This document shows, one piece after another, positions 51,102 to 57,427 of a DNA stretch of 57,427 nt. Positions within the stretch are counted from its first letter, which is position 1. The number at the start of each line of letters is the position of its first letter. The translations under genes were made by a program, and so were the position numbers. The notes beneath the pieces were generated by a model. That model was not told where the DNA came from. It saw nothing but the letters and a program-made list of their open reading frames with translations, and searched no databases. The stretch is from Cumulibacter manganitolerans (lineage in GTDB: Bacteria; Actinomycetota; Actinomycetes; Mycobacteriales; Antricoccaceae), in assembly GCF_009602465.1 (NCBI RefSeq), contig NZ_WBKP01000020.1, positions 1 through 57,427 on the forward strand, written 5' to 3'.

Positions 51102-51800
51102 GTGCCAACCAGCCAAGCCAGCAGGGCCGTGATCTGCCCGAACCCGCCCGCGTTGCTGCCCGGTGCGACGGGGCGCACGGCGGTTGCCGAGATCGAGCGA
51201 CTTCGTGCGGCGGCTCAGGCCGCGGTCGGCTGGCTGCGCGAGGGTGGCGCGCCGGTGCTGGTGCTCGGCGGCGCCCCGCCGGCCGCCGTCCAGCGGGGAC
51301 AGCTCCTCAGCGCACGGGCCTTCGGTCTGCGGTACGAGGTTGCCTGGGGCGACGGCGACGGCGACGGCGCCGGCCCCGGCGACGCGGTCGCGCTCACGGC
51401 AGCCGCGCCGCTGGTGGCGGCGTACCTGCTGGACGGCCACGACGCGCGCTACCTCGGCGTGCGCGACCCGCGGGAGGCGCGCGCGGCGCTGGCCGGCAGC
51501 GACGTGCGGTCCGTGCTCGTGATGGGCGGCGGGTCGGCCCGGCGGCGCGACGGCGCACCGGGCTACCTGGACGAGCGGGCGGTGCCCTTCGACGACGAGC
51601 TGGCGCGCCGGATCGGCGGCCCCGACCTCGACGATCTGGCCGACCCGGATCTCGCGCTCGCTGCGCGGCTGCTGGCCGATCTGCCCGCCCCGCTGGCTGT
51701 CGCGGCCGGGCTGTGCCGGGCACCGATGCAGGCGCGCCTCGAGTCGTACGACGCGCCGTACGGCGTGGCCCAGTACGTCGCCCGGTGGTGGCGCCCGTGA
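51102..51800 (+). CDS. LigB-like (class III extradiol dioxygenase fold) protein, Rv2728c family
   Basis: 232 residues from GTG 51102, which has TAACCT 6 nt upstream. The start AVICPNPPALLPGATG, the GGAP loop and the end QARLESYDAPYGVAQYVARWW fit the alanine-rich actinobacterial family found before miaA (Rv2728c). The fold is that of LigB-type extradiol dioxygenases, but the usual metal histidines are not evident, so enzymatic activity is doubtful. The stop overlaps miaA (GTGA). Confidence 0.78.
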   Translation: MPTSQASRAVICPNPPALLPGATGRTAVAEIERLRAAAQAAVGWLREGGAPVLVLGGAPPAAVQRGQLLSARAFGLRYEVAWGDGDGDGAGPGDAVALTAAAPLVAAYLLDGHDARYLGVRDPREARAALAGSDVRSVLVMGGGSARRRDGAPGYLDERAVPFDDELARRIGGPDLDDLADPDLALAARLLADLPAPLAVAAGLCRAPMQARLESYDAPYGVAQYVARWWRP

Positions 51801-52708
51801 GCCGGACGATCGTCGTGCTGGGGCCCACAGCGTCCGGCAAGACGAGCCTCGCGCTGGACATCGCCGAGCGCCTCGGCGGCCCGGACGCCGCCGAGATCGT
51901 CAACGCGGACTCCATGCAGGTCTACCGCGGCATGGACATCGGCACCGCGAAGGTCCCGCCGGCCGATCGCCGGGGGATCGCGCACCACCTGTTCGACGTG
52001 TGGCCGGTCGAGCACGCCGTCACCGTCGCCGAGTATCGCGAGCTCGCGCGGGCCACGGTGGCCGAGATCCAGGCGCGCGGCAAGCATGCGCTGCTGGTCG
52101 GCGGCTCCGGGCTGTACATCACGGCGACCATCGACGATCTGCGGTTCCCGGGCACCGACCCGCTCGTCCGCGCGCGCCTCGAGAGCGAGCTGGCGGCCGA
52201 GGGCGCGATCGCGCTGCATCGCCGGTTGCGCGCCGTCGACCCGGTGGCCGCGGAGCGGATCCTGCCGACGAACGGGCGGCGGATCGTGCGCGCGCTGGAG
52301 GTCGTCGAGATCACCGGCGCGCCGTTCACCGCGTCCCTCCCGACGGCGGCCGCGCCCGTGCTCGAGGCCGTGCAGCTCGGGCTCGACCGGCCGGCGGACG
52401 AGCTCGCGCGCCGCATCGAGACCCGGGTCGACCTGATGTGGCGGGACGGGCTCGTCGACGAGGTACGGGGGCTGCGGCCGGGCATCGAGCAGGGGCGGAC
52501 GGCGTCGCGGGCGCTCGGCTACGCGCAGGTGCTGCGCTTCCTGCGCGGCGAGGTCTCCGAGCAGCAGGCCCGCGACGACACCGTGACGGCAACCCGCCGC
52601 TTCGCCCGCCGGCAGCGGTCCTGGTTCGCCCGCGACCGCAGGATCCACTGGCTGGACGCCGCCTCCGGCGGCCTGCTGGATGCCGCCCTGCGTACCATCG
52701 ACGGGTGA
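51797..52708 (+). CDS. miaA: tRNA dimethylallyltransferase
   Basis: 303 residues. It prenylates A37 of tRNAs reading UNN codons; MiaB then methylthiolates it. The P-loop-like GPTASGKTS (9-17), NADSMQVYRGMDIGTAK and the end block QRSWFARDRRIHWLD are diagnostic. It starts at GTG 51797, overlapping the previous stop, and ends in a GTGA overlap with dapF. Confidence 0.96.
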   Translation: MSRTIVVLGPTASGKTSLALDIAERLGGPDAAEIVNADSMQVYRGMDIGTAKVPPADRRGIAHHLFDVWPVEHAVTVAEYRELARATVAEIQARGKHALLVGGSGLYITATIDDLRFPGTDPLVRARLESELAAEGAIALHRRLRAVDPVAAERILPTNGRRIVRALEVVEITGAPFTASLPTAAAPVLEAVQLGLDRPADELARRIETRVDLMWRDGLVDEVRGLRPGIEQGRTASRALGYAQVLRFLRGEVSEQQARDDTVTATRRFARRQRSWFARDRRIHWLDAASGGLLDAALRTIDG

Positions 52709-53535
52709 GCAGCGTGAGGTTCGCGAAGGGGCACGGCACCGAGAACGACTTCGTGGTGCTGCCCGACGTCGACGGCCGGCTCACCCTGACCGCCCCCCAG
52801 GTGCGGAGGCTCACCGACCGCCGCCGCGGCGTCGGCGGCGACGGGGTCCTGCGGGTGGTGCGGTCGGCGAACGCCCCCGAGGCCGACAGCACGGCACCGT
52901 GGTTCATGGACTACCGCAACGCCGACGGCTCGATCGCCGAGATGTGCGGCAACGGCGTGCGGGTGTTCGCGCGCTACCTGCGCGAGTCCGGTCTCGACGA
53001 CGGCGCCGAGGTAGTGATCTCCACGCGCGCCGGGACGAAGACAGCGCGCTTCGAGGACGACGGCACGATCACCGTCGACATGGGACCGCCGCGGATCCTC
53101 GGCGCCGGCTCGACGGTGCTCGGGCGCCGTCGGCTCGACGGGCTCGGGATCTCGATGGGCAACCCGCACCTGGCGATCGACCTCGCGCCGTTCGGGCTCC
53201 ACCTGGACGAGCTCGACCTCACGGAGGAGCCCCAGTACGACCACGGCCTCTTCCCCGAGGGCGTCAACCAGGAGCTGTACGTCGACGCGGAGCCGGTCGC
53301 CGGCGCCGACGCGCACGTGCGCATGCGCGTCCACGAGCGCGGCGTGGGGGAGACGCCCTCGTGCGGCACCGGGATCTGCGCGGTCGCCGTGGCCGCGCTG
53401 GCGCGCGACGGTCGCGACTCCGGGCGGGTCGTCGTCGACGTCCCCGGGGGGCGGCTGGAGACCGACGTACGGCCCGACCGGGTGCTGCTCCGCGGGCCGG
53501 CCGTCATCGTGGCGCAAGGAGAGGTGGAGCTGTGA
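52705..53535 (+). CDS. dapF: Diaminopimelate epimerase
   Basis: 276 residues from GTG 52705. It epimerises LL- to meso-diaminopimelate for lysine and peptidoglycan. The two catalytic cysteines are Cys81 (MCGNGVR) and Cys220 (PSCGTGICA). GTG 52714 is an alternative start giving VRFAKGHGTENDF. It is coupled to miaA before and to a LURP-one-like gene after it, both by GTGA overlap. Confidence 0.95.
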   Translation: MSSVRFAKGHGTENDFVVLPDVDGRLTLTAPQVRRLTDRRRGVGGDGVLRVVRSANAPEADSTAPWFMDYRNADGSIAEMCGNGVRVFARYLRESGLDDGAEVVISTRAGTKTARFEDDGTITVDMGPPRILGAGSTVLGRRRLDGLGISMGNPHLAIDLAPFGLHLDELDLTEEPQYDHGLFPEGVNQELYVDAEPVAGADAHVRMRVHERGVGETPSCGTGICAVAVAALARDGRDSGRVVVDVPGGRLETDVRPDRVLLRGPAVIVAQGEVEL

Positions 53536-54137
53536 ACCGACCGATCGCCGGGCTGATGATGCGCCAGAAGATCACCATGATGGTCAACCGGTACCGCATC
53601 ACGCCGTTGTTCCCGGACGGCAGCGAGGGACCGCTGATCGCCTTCGCGCAGCAGAAGCGCCTGAAGCTGCGCGAGGAGGTCGCCTTCTTCACCGACGAGT
53701 CGAAGACGCGCATCGCGTTCTCCTTCAAGTCGCGCAACATCATCGACATGGCCGCCACCACCGACGTGCTGGACGCGGAGGGCCGCCCGATCGGCGTCTT
53801 CCGCAAGGACGCGGCGCGGTCGCTGCTGAACTCCACCTGGTACCTCGAGGGCCCCGGCGTCCAGGCCACCGGGCGGGAGCGCAGCCAGAAGGTCGCGGTG
53901 GTGCGCCGCTTCGGCGGGATGCTGCCGATCGTCGGCGACCTCCTCGACCTGGTGCCGTGGCAGTTCCACTTCGACTTCGTCAACCCCGCCGGCGAGACGG
54001 TCTTCGTCAGCGAGCGCCAGCGCAAGGTGCGCGACGAGTACCGGCTGCTGCTGCCGGTGTTCGGCCAGGGCCGTCAGCTGGACTGGCGGCTCGGCGCGGC
54101 GATGGGCGTCGCGCTCGACGCCTTCCAGGGCCGCTGA
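53532..54137 (+). CDS. LURP-one-related / scramblase-like family protein
   Basis: 201 residues from GTG 53532. The tubby-like beta-barrel pattern is suggested by repeated strands and by IGVFRKDAARSLLNSTWYL and LVPWQFHFDFVN. Plant and bacterial LURP-one-related proteins are of poorly known function; phospholipid scramblase-like folds bind membranes. Overlap with dapF makes it part of the miaA-dapF operon. The function here is unknown. Confidence 0.72.
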   Translation: MNRPIAGLMMRQKITMMVNRYRITPLFPDGSEGPLIAFAQQKRLKLREEVAFFTDESKTRIAFSFKSRNIIDMAATTDVLDAEGRPIGVFRKDAARSLLNSTWYLEGPGVQATGRERSQKVAVVRRFGGMLPIVGDLLDLVPWQFHFDFVNPAGETVFVSERQRKVRDEYRLLLPVFGQGRQLDWRLGAAMGVALDAFQGR

Positions 54138-54218
54138 GCACATCGGCCGTCGGCGCGGACCGGCGGCGTGAATAGTCGGATGCGCCCGCGCCGGGACCGT
54201 GGGAGAATGGGCCGCAAT

Positions 54219-55610
54219 ATGACAACCGACATCCCCCACGCCGACACCGGCGGCCTCGACCTCGAGGACCGTCAGTCACTGCGCCGCGTCGCCGGCCTGT
54301 CGACCGAGCTCGAGGACATCACCGAGGTCGAGTATCGACAGCTGCGCCTCGAGAAGGTCGTCCTCGTGGGCGTGCAGCTCGGCGAGCTGCGCGACGCCGA
54401 GAACTCGCTGCTCGAGCTCGCCGCCCTGGCCGAGACGGCCGGTTCCCAGGTGATGGACGGCGTCCTGCAACGCCGCACCAAGCCCGACCCGGCCACGTTC
54501 ATCGGCTCCGGCAAGGCCAAGGAGCTGGCCGCGATCGTGGCGGCCACCGGTGCCGACACCGTCATCGCCGACAGCGAGCTCGCGCCGTCCCAGCGCCGCG
54601 CGCTCGAGGACGTCGTGAAGGTCAAGGTCATCGACCGCACCGCGCTGATCCTGGACATCTTCGCCCAGCACGCCAAGAGCCGCGAGGGCAAGGCGCAGGT
54701 CGAGCTCGCGCAGCTGCAGTACCTGCTGCCGCGGCTGCGTGGCTGGGGCGAGTCGATGTCCCGGCAGGCCGGTGGCCGGGTGGCCGGCGGCGAGGGCATC
54801 GGCTCGCGCGGACCCGGTGAGACGAAGATCGAGCTGGACCGGCGGCGGATCAACTCGCGGATCGCCAGGCTGCGCCGCGACATCGCGGCCATGAAGACCG
54901 GCCGCGACACCAAGCGCTCGTCGCGGCGACGCTCCGAGGTCGCCAGCGTGGTCATCGCGGGCTACACCAACGCCGGCAAGTCCACGCTCATCAACCGGCT
55001 GACCGGGGCGGGCGTGCTCGTCGAGAACGCGCTGTTCGCGACGCTCGACCCGACCGTCCGCCGCGCGGAGACCGCCGACGGCCGCCCGTACACCATCAGC
55101 GACACGGTCGGGTTCGTGCGGTCGTTGCCGCACCAGCTCGTCGAGGCGTTCCGCTCCACGCTGGAGGAGGTCGAGGACGCCGATCTCGTGCTGCACGTCG
55201 TCGACGGATCGCACCCCGATCCGGAGGGCCAGATCAGCGCCGTCCGCGAGGTGTTCGCCGACATCGGCGCGACGGAGGTTCCCGAGCTCATCGTGATCAA
55301 CAAGAGCGACGCGGCCGAGCCGGAGACGATCGAGCGCCTGCAGCGCGCGCTGCCCCGCTCCGTGGTCGTCTCGGCGCGCACCGGCGCGGGGTTCGACGCG
55401 CTGCGGGCGGCGATCGACACCGCGCTGCCGCGCCCCGCCGTCACCATCGACGTCGTGATCCCGTACGACCGCGGCGACCTGGTCGCCGTCCTGCACGAGC
55501 GGGCGGACGTCGAGTCGATCGAGTACACGCCGGAGGGCACCGCCGTGGTCGGCAAGGCCTACCCGTCCGTCGCGTCGCAGGTCGGACCGTACGCGCGGGT
55601 CGCCCCGTAG
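54219..55610 (+). CDS. hflX: GTPase HflX
   Basis: 463 residues from ATG 54219 (MTTDIPHADTGG). A ribosome-associated GTPase that rescues or splits stalled 70S ribosomes after stress. The N-terminal HflX domain has DPATFIGSGKAKEL and the glycine-rich SRGPGETKIELDRR; the G1 loop is GYTNAGKST (248-256), G3 DTVGF and G4 NKSD. GAGAAT at 54203-54208 may be a relaxed -10. ATG 54207 is a possible but less conserved start. It follows the dapF operon as in mycobacteria. Confidence 0.95.
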   Translation: MTTDIPHADTGGLDLEDRQSLRRVAGLSTELEDITEVEYRQLRLEKVVLVGVQLGELRDAENSLLELAALAETAGSQVMDGVLQRRTKPDPATFIGSGKAKELAAIVAATGADTVIADSELAPSQRRALEDVVKVKVIDRTALILDIFAQHAKSREGKAQVELAQLQYLLPRLRGWGESMSRQAGGRVAGGEGIGSRGPGETKIELDRRRINSRIARLRRDIAAMKTGRDTKRSSRRRSEVASVVIAGYTNAGKSTLINRLTGAGVLVENALFATLDPTVRRAETADGRPYTISDTVGFVRSLPHQLVEAFRSTLEEVEDADLVLHVVDGSHPDPEGQISAVREVFADIGATEVPELIVINKSDAAEPETIERLQRALPRSVVVSARTGAGFDALRAAIDTALPRPAVTIDVVIPYDRGDLVAVLHERADVESIEYTPEGTAVVGKAYPSVASQVGPYARVAP

Positions 55611-55613
55611 TCT
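55608..55613 (+). promoter_or_regulatory. -10 element of the PAP2 gene, overlapping the hflX stop
   Basis: TAGTCT begins with the hflX stop codon TAG and ends 6 nt before GTG 55620. Confidence 0.4.
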
Positions 55614-55619
55614 GAGGCG

Positions 55620-56369
55620 GTGAGCTCCACCGCCCCCCTCGACGTCCCGCCGTACGGCGATCTCGACGGTCGGTGGCCGACCCCGCACGCGGCCTTCCGG
55701 CCGCGCCGGTGGCAGCTCGTCACCGCGGCGGTGATCTTCGCCGGGCTGCTGCTGGACGTCGCCATGGACGGGTCGCTGCGCGCCCTCGACCACCACGTCT
55801 CCGCCGCACTCCTCGACGTCGGCGTGCGCGAGCACCCGGCGTGGAGCGGCGTCGGCTTCGTGCTGAGCCAGGCGGGCGGACGCGGAACCAACCTGGCCTG
55901 GATCTGCGTGCTCTGCGCGGTGATCCTGCTGCAGCGCCGCACTCTGGCGCCGCTGGCCAAGGCGCTGAGCGCGAGCGCCATCATGGTGGTCGCGGTGTAC
56001 CCGTTCAAGGAGTTCCTGTCCCGCAGCTACCCGGCCGATCCGCGCGGGGACTACCTGCACGCTCCCGGAGCGCTGGGCGGCGCCTTCCCGTCCGGGCACC
56101 AGGCGAACGCGACCTTGCTGGCGAGCATCGGCGCCTGGATCGCGATGGAGTACGTGCGCAGCGCGTGGGTACGCCGCGTGGTCGGCGCCTACGCGATCGC
56201 CGCCCCGGTGGTGTCGGCGATCGCCGTGCTGCTCATGGGCTACCACTGGCTCACGGACGTCGTGGCCGGCACCTGCGCCGGCATCCTGCTGCTGGCCCTG
56301 GTGCGCTGGCTGTGGTCGACCCCGTGGGGGCTGCGGGCCGAGCGGGCGCTCGGCTTCCGGACCGGCTAG
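55620..56369 (+). CDS. PAP2-family phosphatase
   Basis: 249 residues from GTG 55620. An integral membrane phosphatase with about six membrane segments. The three PAP2 motifs are recognisable: KEFLSRSYP (motif 1), PSGHQAN (motif 2, catalytic His) and [11 protein letters not shown] (motif 3). Substrates are usually lipid phosphates such as undecaprenyl pyrophosphate or phosphatidic acid, and here unknown. The stop shares CTAG with the lexA stop. Confidence 0.9.
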   Translation: MSSTAPLDVPPYGDLDGRWPTPHAAFRPRRWQLVTAAVIFAGLLLDVAMDGSLRALDHHVSAALLDVGVREHPAWSGVGFVLSQAGGRGTNLAWICVLCAVILLQRRTLAPLAKALSASAIMVVAVYPFKEFLSRSYPADPRGDYLHAPGALGGAFPSGHQANATLLASIGAWIAMEYVRSAWVRRVVGAYAIAAPVVSAIAVLLMGYHWLTDVVAGTCAGILLLALVRWLWSTPWGLRAERALGFRTG

Positions 56370-57031
56370 ACCCTGCGCAGCACGGACACGACGCGGCCGA
56401 GGACGGTCGCCTCGTCTCCGTTGATCGGCTCGTAGGCGGGGTTGTGCGGCAGCAGCCAGATGTGCCCGTCCCGCTTGCGGTACGTCTTGACGGTCGCCTC
56501 GCCGTCGATCATCGCCGCGACGATGTCGCCCTGCTCGGCCACCGGCTGCTGGCGGACCACCACCCAGTCACCGTCGCAGATCGCGGCCTCGACCATCGAG
56601 TCGCCGACCACCCTCAACAGGAACAGCGTGCCCTCGCCGACGAGCTCGCGGGGGAGCGGGAACACCTCCTCGATCGCCTCCTCGGCCAGGATCGGACCAC
56701 CGGCGGCGATGCGGCCGACGACCGGCACGAACGTCGGGGTGGGCGCGTTCTCCGGCCGCTCGCTGTGGTCGCTGCGCACGTCGACGGCGCGCGGACGGTT
56801 GGGGTCGCGGCGGAGGAAGCCCTTGGCCTGCAACTGGCGCAGCTGGTGCGCCACCGACGACGGGGAGGCCAGCCCGACGGCCTCGCCGATCTCGCGCACG
56901 CTCGGCGGGTAGCCCTGCCGCTCGATCGCCGACCGGATGACCTCCATGATCTTGCGCTGCCGCACGGTCAGGCCGGACTCGTCCGCTCGCTCTGGGAACT
57001 CCCGTACGTCGGTACCCTTGCCTGCTGCCAT
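56366..57031 (-). CDS. lexA: LexA repressor
   Basis: 221 residues. It represses the SOS regulon and is inactivated by RecA-stimulated self-cleavage. The N-terminal winged helix (about 21-85) with [20 protein letters not shown], cleavage site Ala110-Gly111, and the Ser145/Lys182 dyad ([14 protein letters not shown]) are all present. It starts at ATG 57031 after GGAGGAC. An SOS box at 57114-57129 indicates autorepression. Confidence 0.97.
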   Translation of the reverse strand: MAAGKGTDVREFPERADESGLTVRQRKIMEVIRSAIERQGYPPSVREIGEAVGLASPSSVAHQLRQLQAKGFLRRDPNRPRAVDVRSDHSERPENAPTPTFVPVVGRIAAGGPILAEEAIEEVFPLPRELVGEGTLFLLRVVGDSMVEAAICDGDWVVVRQQPVAEQGDIVAAMIDGEATVKTYRKRDGHIWLLPHNPAYEPINGDEATVLGRVVSVLRRV

Positions 57032-57113
57032 GCTCGTCCTCCATCGTCCGCGCCCGGTGCGCCGGTGGCGCTGTCGTCCGTTGCCGTCATTGTGCCGGGC
57101 GCCAGGTCACATT

Positions 57114-57129
57114 TCAAACATCTGTTCGA
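57114..57129. promoter_or_regulatory. SOS box of lexA
   Basis: On the minus strand TCGAAC-agat-GTTTGA matches TCGAAC-N4-GTTCGA at 11 of 12 positions, 83 nt upstream of the lexA ATG. Confidence 0.75.
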
Positions 57130-57147
57130 GCGACACGCCGAAAACTG

Positions 57148-57179
57148 TTGACAGTGGGGCGCGCCGCGGCGCGTAATGG
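57148..57179 (+). promoter_or_regulatory. Rightward promoter candidate in the lexA divergent region
   Basis: TTGACA (57148-57153) is a perfect -35. A -10 near 57172-57179 (TAATGG region) has a spacing of 18-20 bp, so the match is imperfect. The SOS box at 57193-57208 lies just downstream, suitable for repression. Confidence 0.4.
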
Positions 57180-57192
57180 AACGGACGTTCGA

Positions 57193-57208
57193 TCGAACAC
57201 TCGTTCGG
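57193..57208. promoter_or_regulatory. SOS box of the gene divergent from lexA
   Basis: TCGAAC-actc-GTTCGG matches TCGAAC-N4-GTTCGA at 11 of 12 positions, 92 nt upstream of ATG 57300. Confidence 0.75.
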
Positions 57209-57299
57209 CCCGCAGCGCGGACTTCCCCGGGCGTCCCGATCAGCACAGCGCACGCCGAGCGTGGAAAAGCTGTCTGAGGCAAGGAGTAGATCTTCAGCC

Positions 57300-57427
57300 A
57301 TGGCACACACCCCCCGCAGCACCCTGCACCGTCGGCCGGCCGCGTCGCCGCTGGCCGTCTCGTCCTTCCCTCGCGTCGGCGGCACGCGTCGCTCCGCTCC
57401 GCCGGCCGGCCCGCACCGCGCCGCGGC
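57300..57427 (+). CDS. N-terminal fragment of a probable SOS-induced gene divergent from lexA
   Basis: An open frame from ATG 57300 runs off the window end after 42 codons. The visible part is Arg/Pro/Ser-rich (MAHTPRSTLHRRPAAS...), like a basic cytoplasmic N-terminus before a membrane segment. In mycobacteria and corynebacteria the gene divergent from lexA (Rv2719c/ChiZ, DivS) is an SOS-induced cell-division inhibitor, the former with a LysM domain. A near-consensus SOS box upstream fits. No domain is visible, so identity rests on position. AAGGAG at 57281-57286 is a distant ribosome site. Confidence 0.5.
   Translation, partial: MAHTPRSTLHRRPAASPLAVSSFPRVGGTRRSAPPAGPHRAA

Overview
The window is a gene-dense, very GC-rich chromosomal segment from an actinomycete. 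The evidence is gene content and order: truB, ribF, rpsO, pnp, an M16 peptidase, dapB, thyX, dapA, an RNase J, ftsK, pgsA, clgR, pspA, pspM, DUF3046, recA, recX, miaB, miaA, dapF, hflX and lexA. This follows the block known from Mycobacterium tuberculosis (roughly Rv2793c down to Rv2720), with local insertions and losses. RNase Y, a clpP pair with a PopR-like regulator, and a 482-residue GlyA point away from Mycobacterium to another actinomycete order. The genus cannot be named from sequence alone. I see no prophage, insertion sequence, CRISPR array, tRNA or rRNA, and no gene-free stretch longer than about 280 bases.

Layout. 1-3.1 kb: a truncated Ser/Thr kinase, a MATE exporter and a CHMI-family isomerase. 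3.2-4.5 kb: folA-thyA. 4.7-6.2 kb: a second ClpP pair with a PopR-like regulator ending in LAA. 6.3-15.3 kb: patatin, truB, ilvE, ribF, rpsO, pnp, M16 peptidase, dapB. 15.3-20.5 kb: lipoprotein, PlsC, GNAT, a YcaQ-type DNA glycosylase and class I fumarase. 20.6-26.6 kb: thyX, a TIGR03085 protein, dapA, RNase J and a DrrAB-type ABC exporter. 26.6-32.8 kb: MFS, ftsK, rimO, pgsA. 32.9-36.1 kb: an envelope-stress operon clgR-X-pspA-pspM in which X is an unfamiliar membrane/coiled-coil protein. 36.1-43.6 kb: glyA, lhr, acyl-CoA dehydrogenase, DUF3046. 43.8-49.8 kb: recA-recX-rny, a lone solute-binding lipoprotein, miaB. 49.8-57.4 kb: DUF349, LigB-like, miaA-dapF-LURP, hflX, PAP2, lexA, and the first codons of a gene divergent from lexA.

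Themes. (1) DNA damage: recA has a LexA box and a separate PafBC-type promoter; the YcaQ-type glycosylase and lhr carry look-alike PafBC promoters; lexA and its divergent neighbour each have an SOS box. (2) Proteolysis and envelope stress: two related Xre regulators (PopR-like and ClgR) sit by clpP and psp genes, and clgR has an ECF-sigma-like promoter. (3) RNA: PNPase, RNase J and RNase Y lie within 36 kb, with truB, rimO, miaA, miaB and hflX. (4) Lysine/peptidoglycan: dapA, dapB and dapF. (5) Thymidylate: both thyA and thyX.

Regulatory architecture. At least 14 starts have a TANNNT hexamer 6-9 nt upstream, which implies leaderless mRNAs and fixes several start codons. Coupled genes mostly overlap as ATGA or GTGA. 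Three of nine convergent gene pairs overlap by exactly the tetranucleotide CTAG. Several long dyads remain unexplained: a 51-bp element present twice with different but still paired arms, a 64-bp nested hairpin, and a perfect 20-bp inverted repeat inside the 3' end of the MFS gene.
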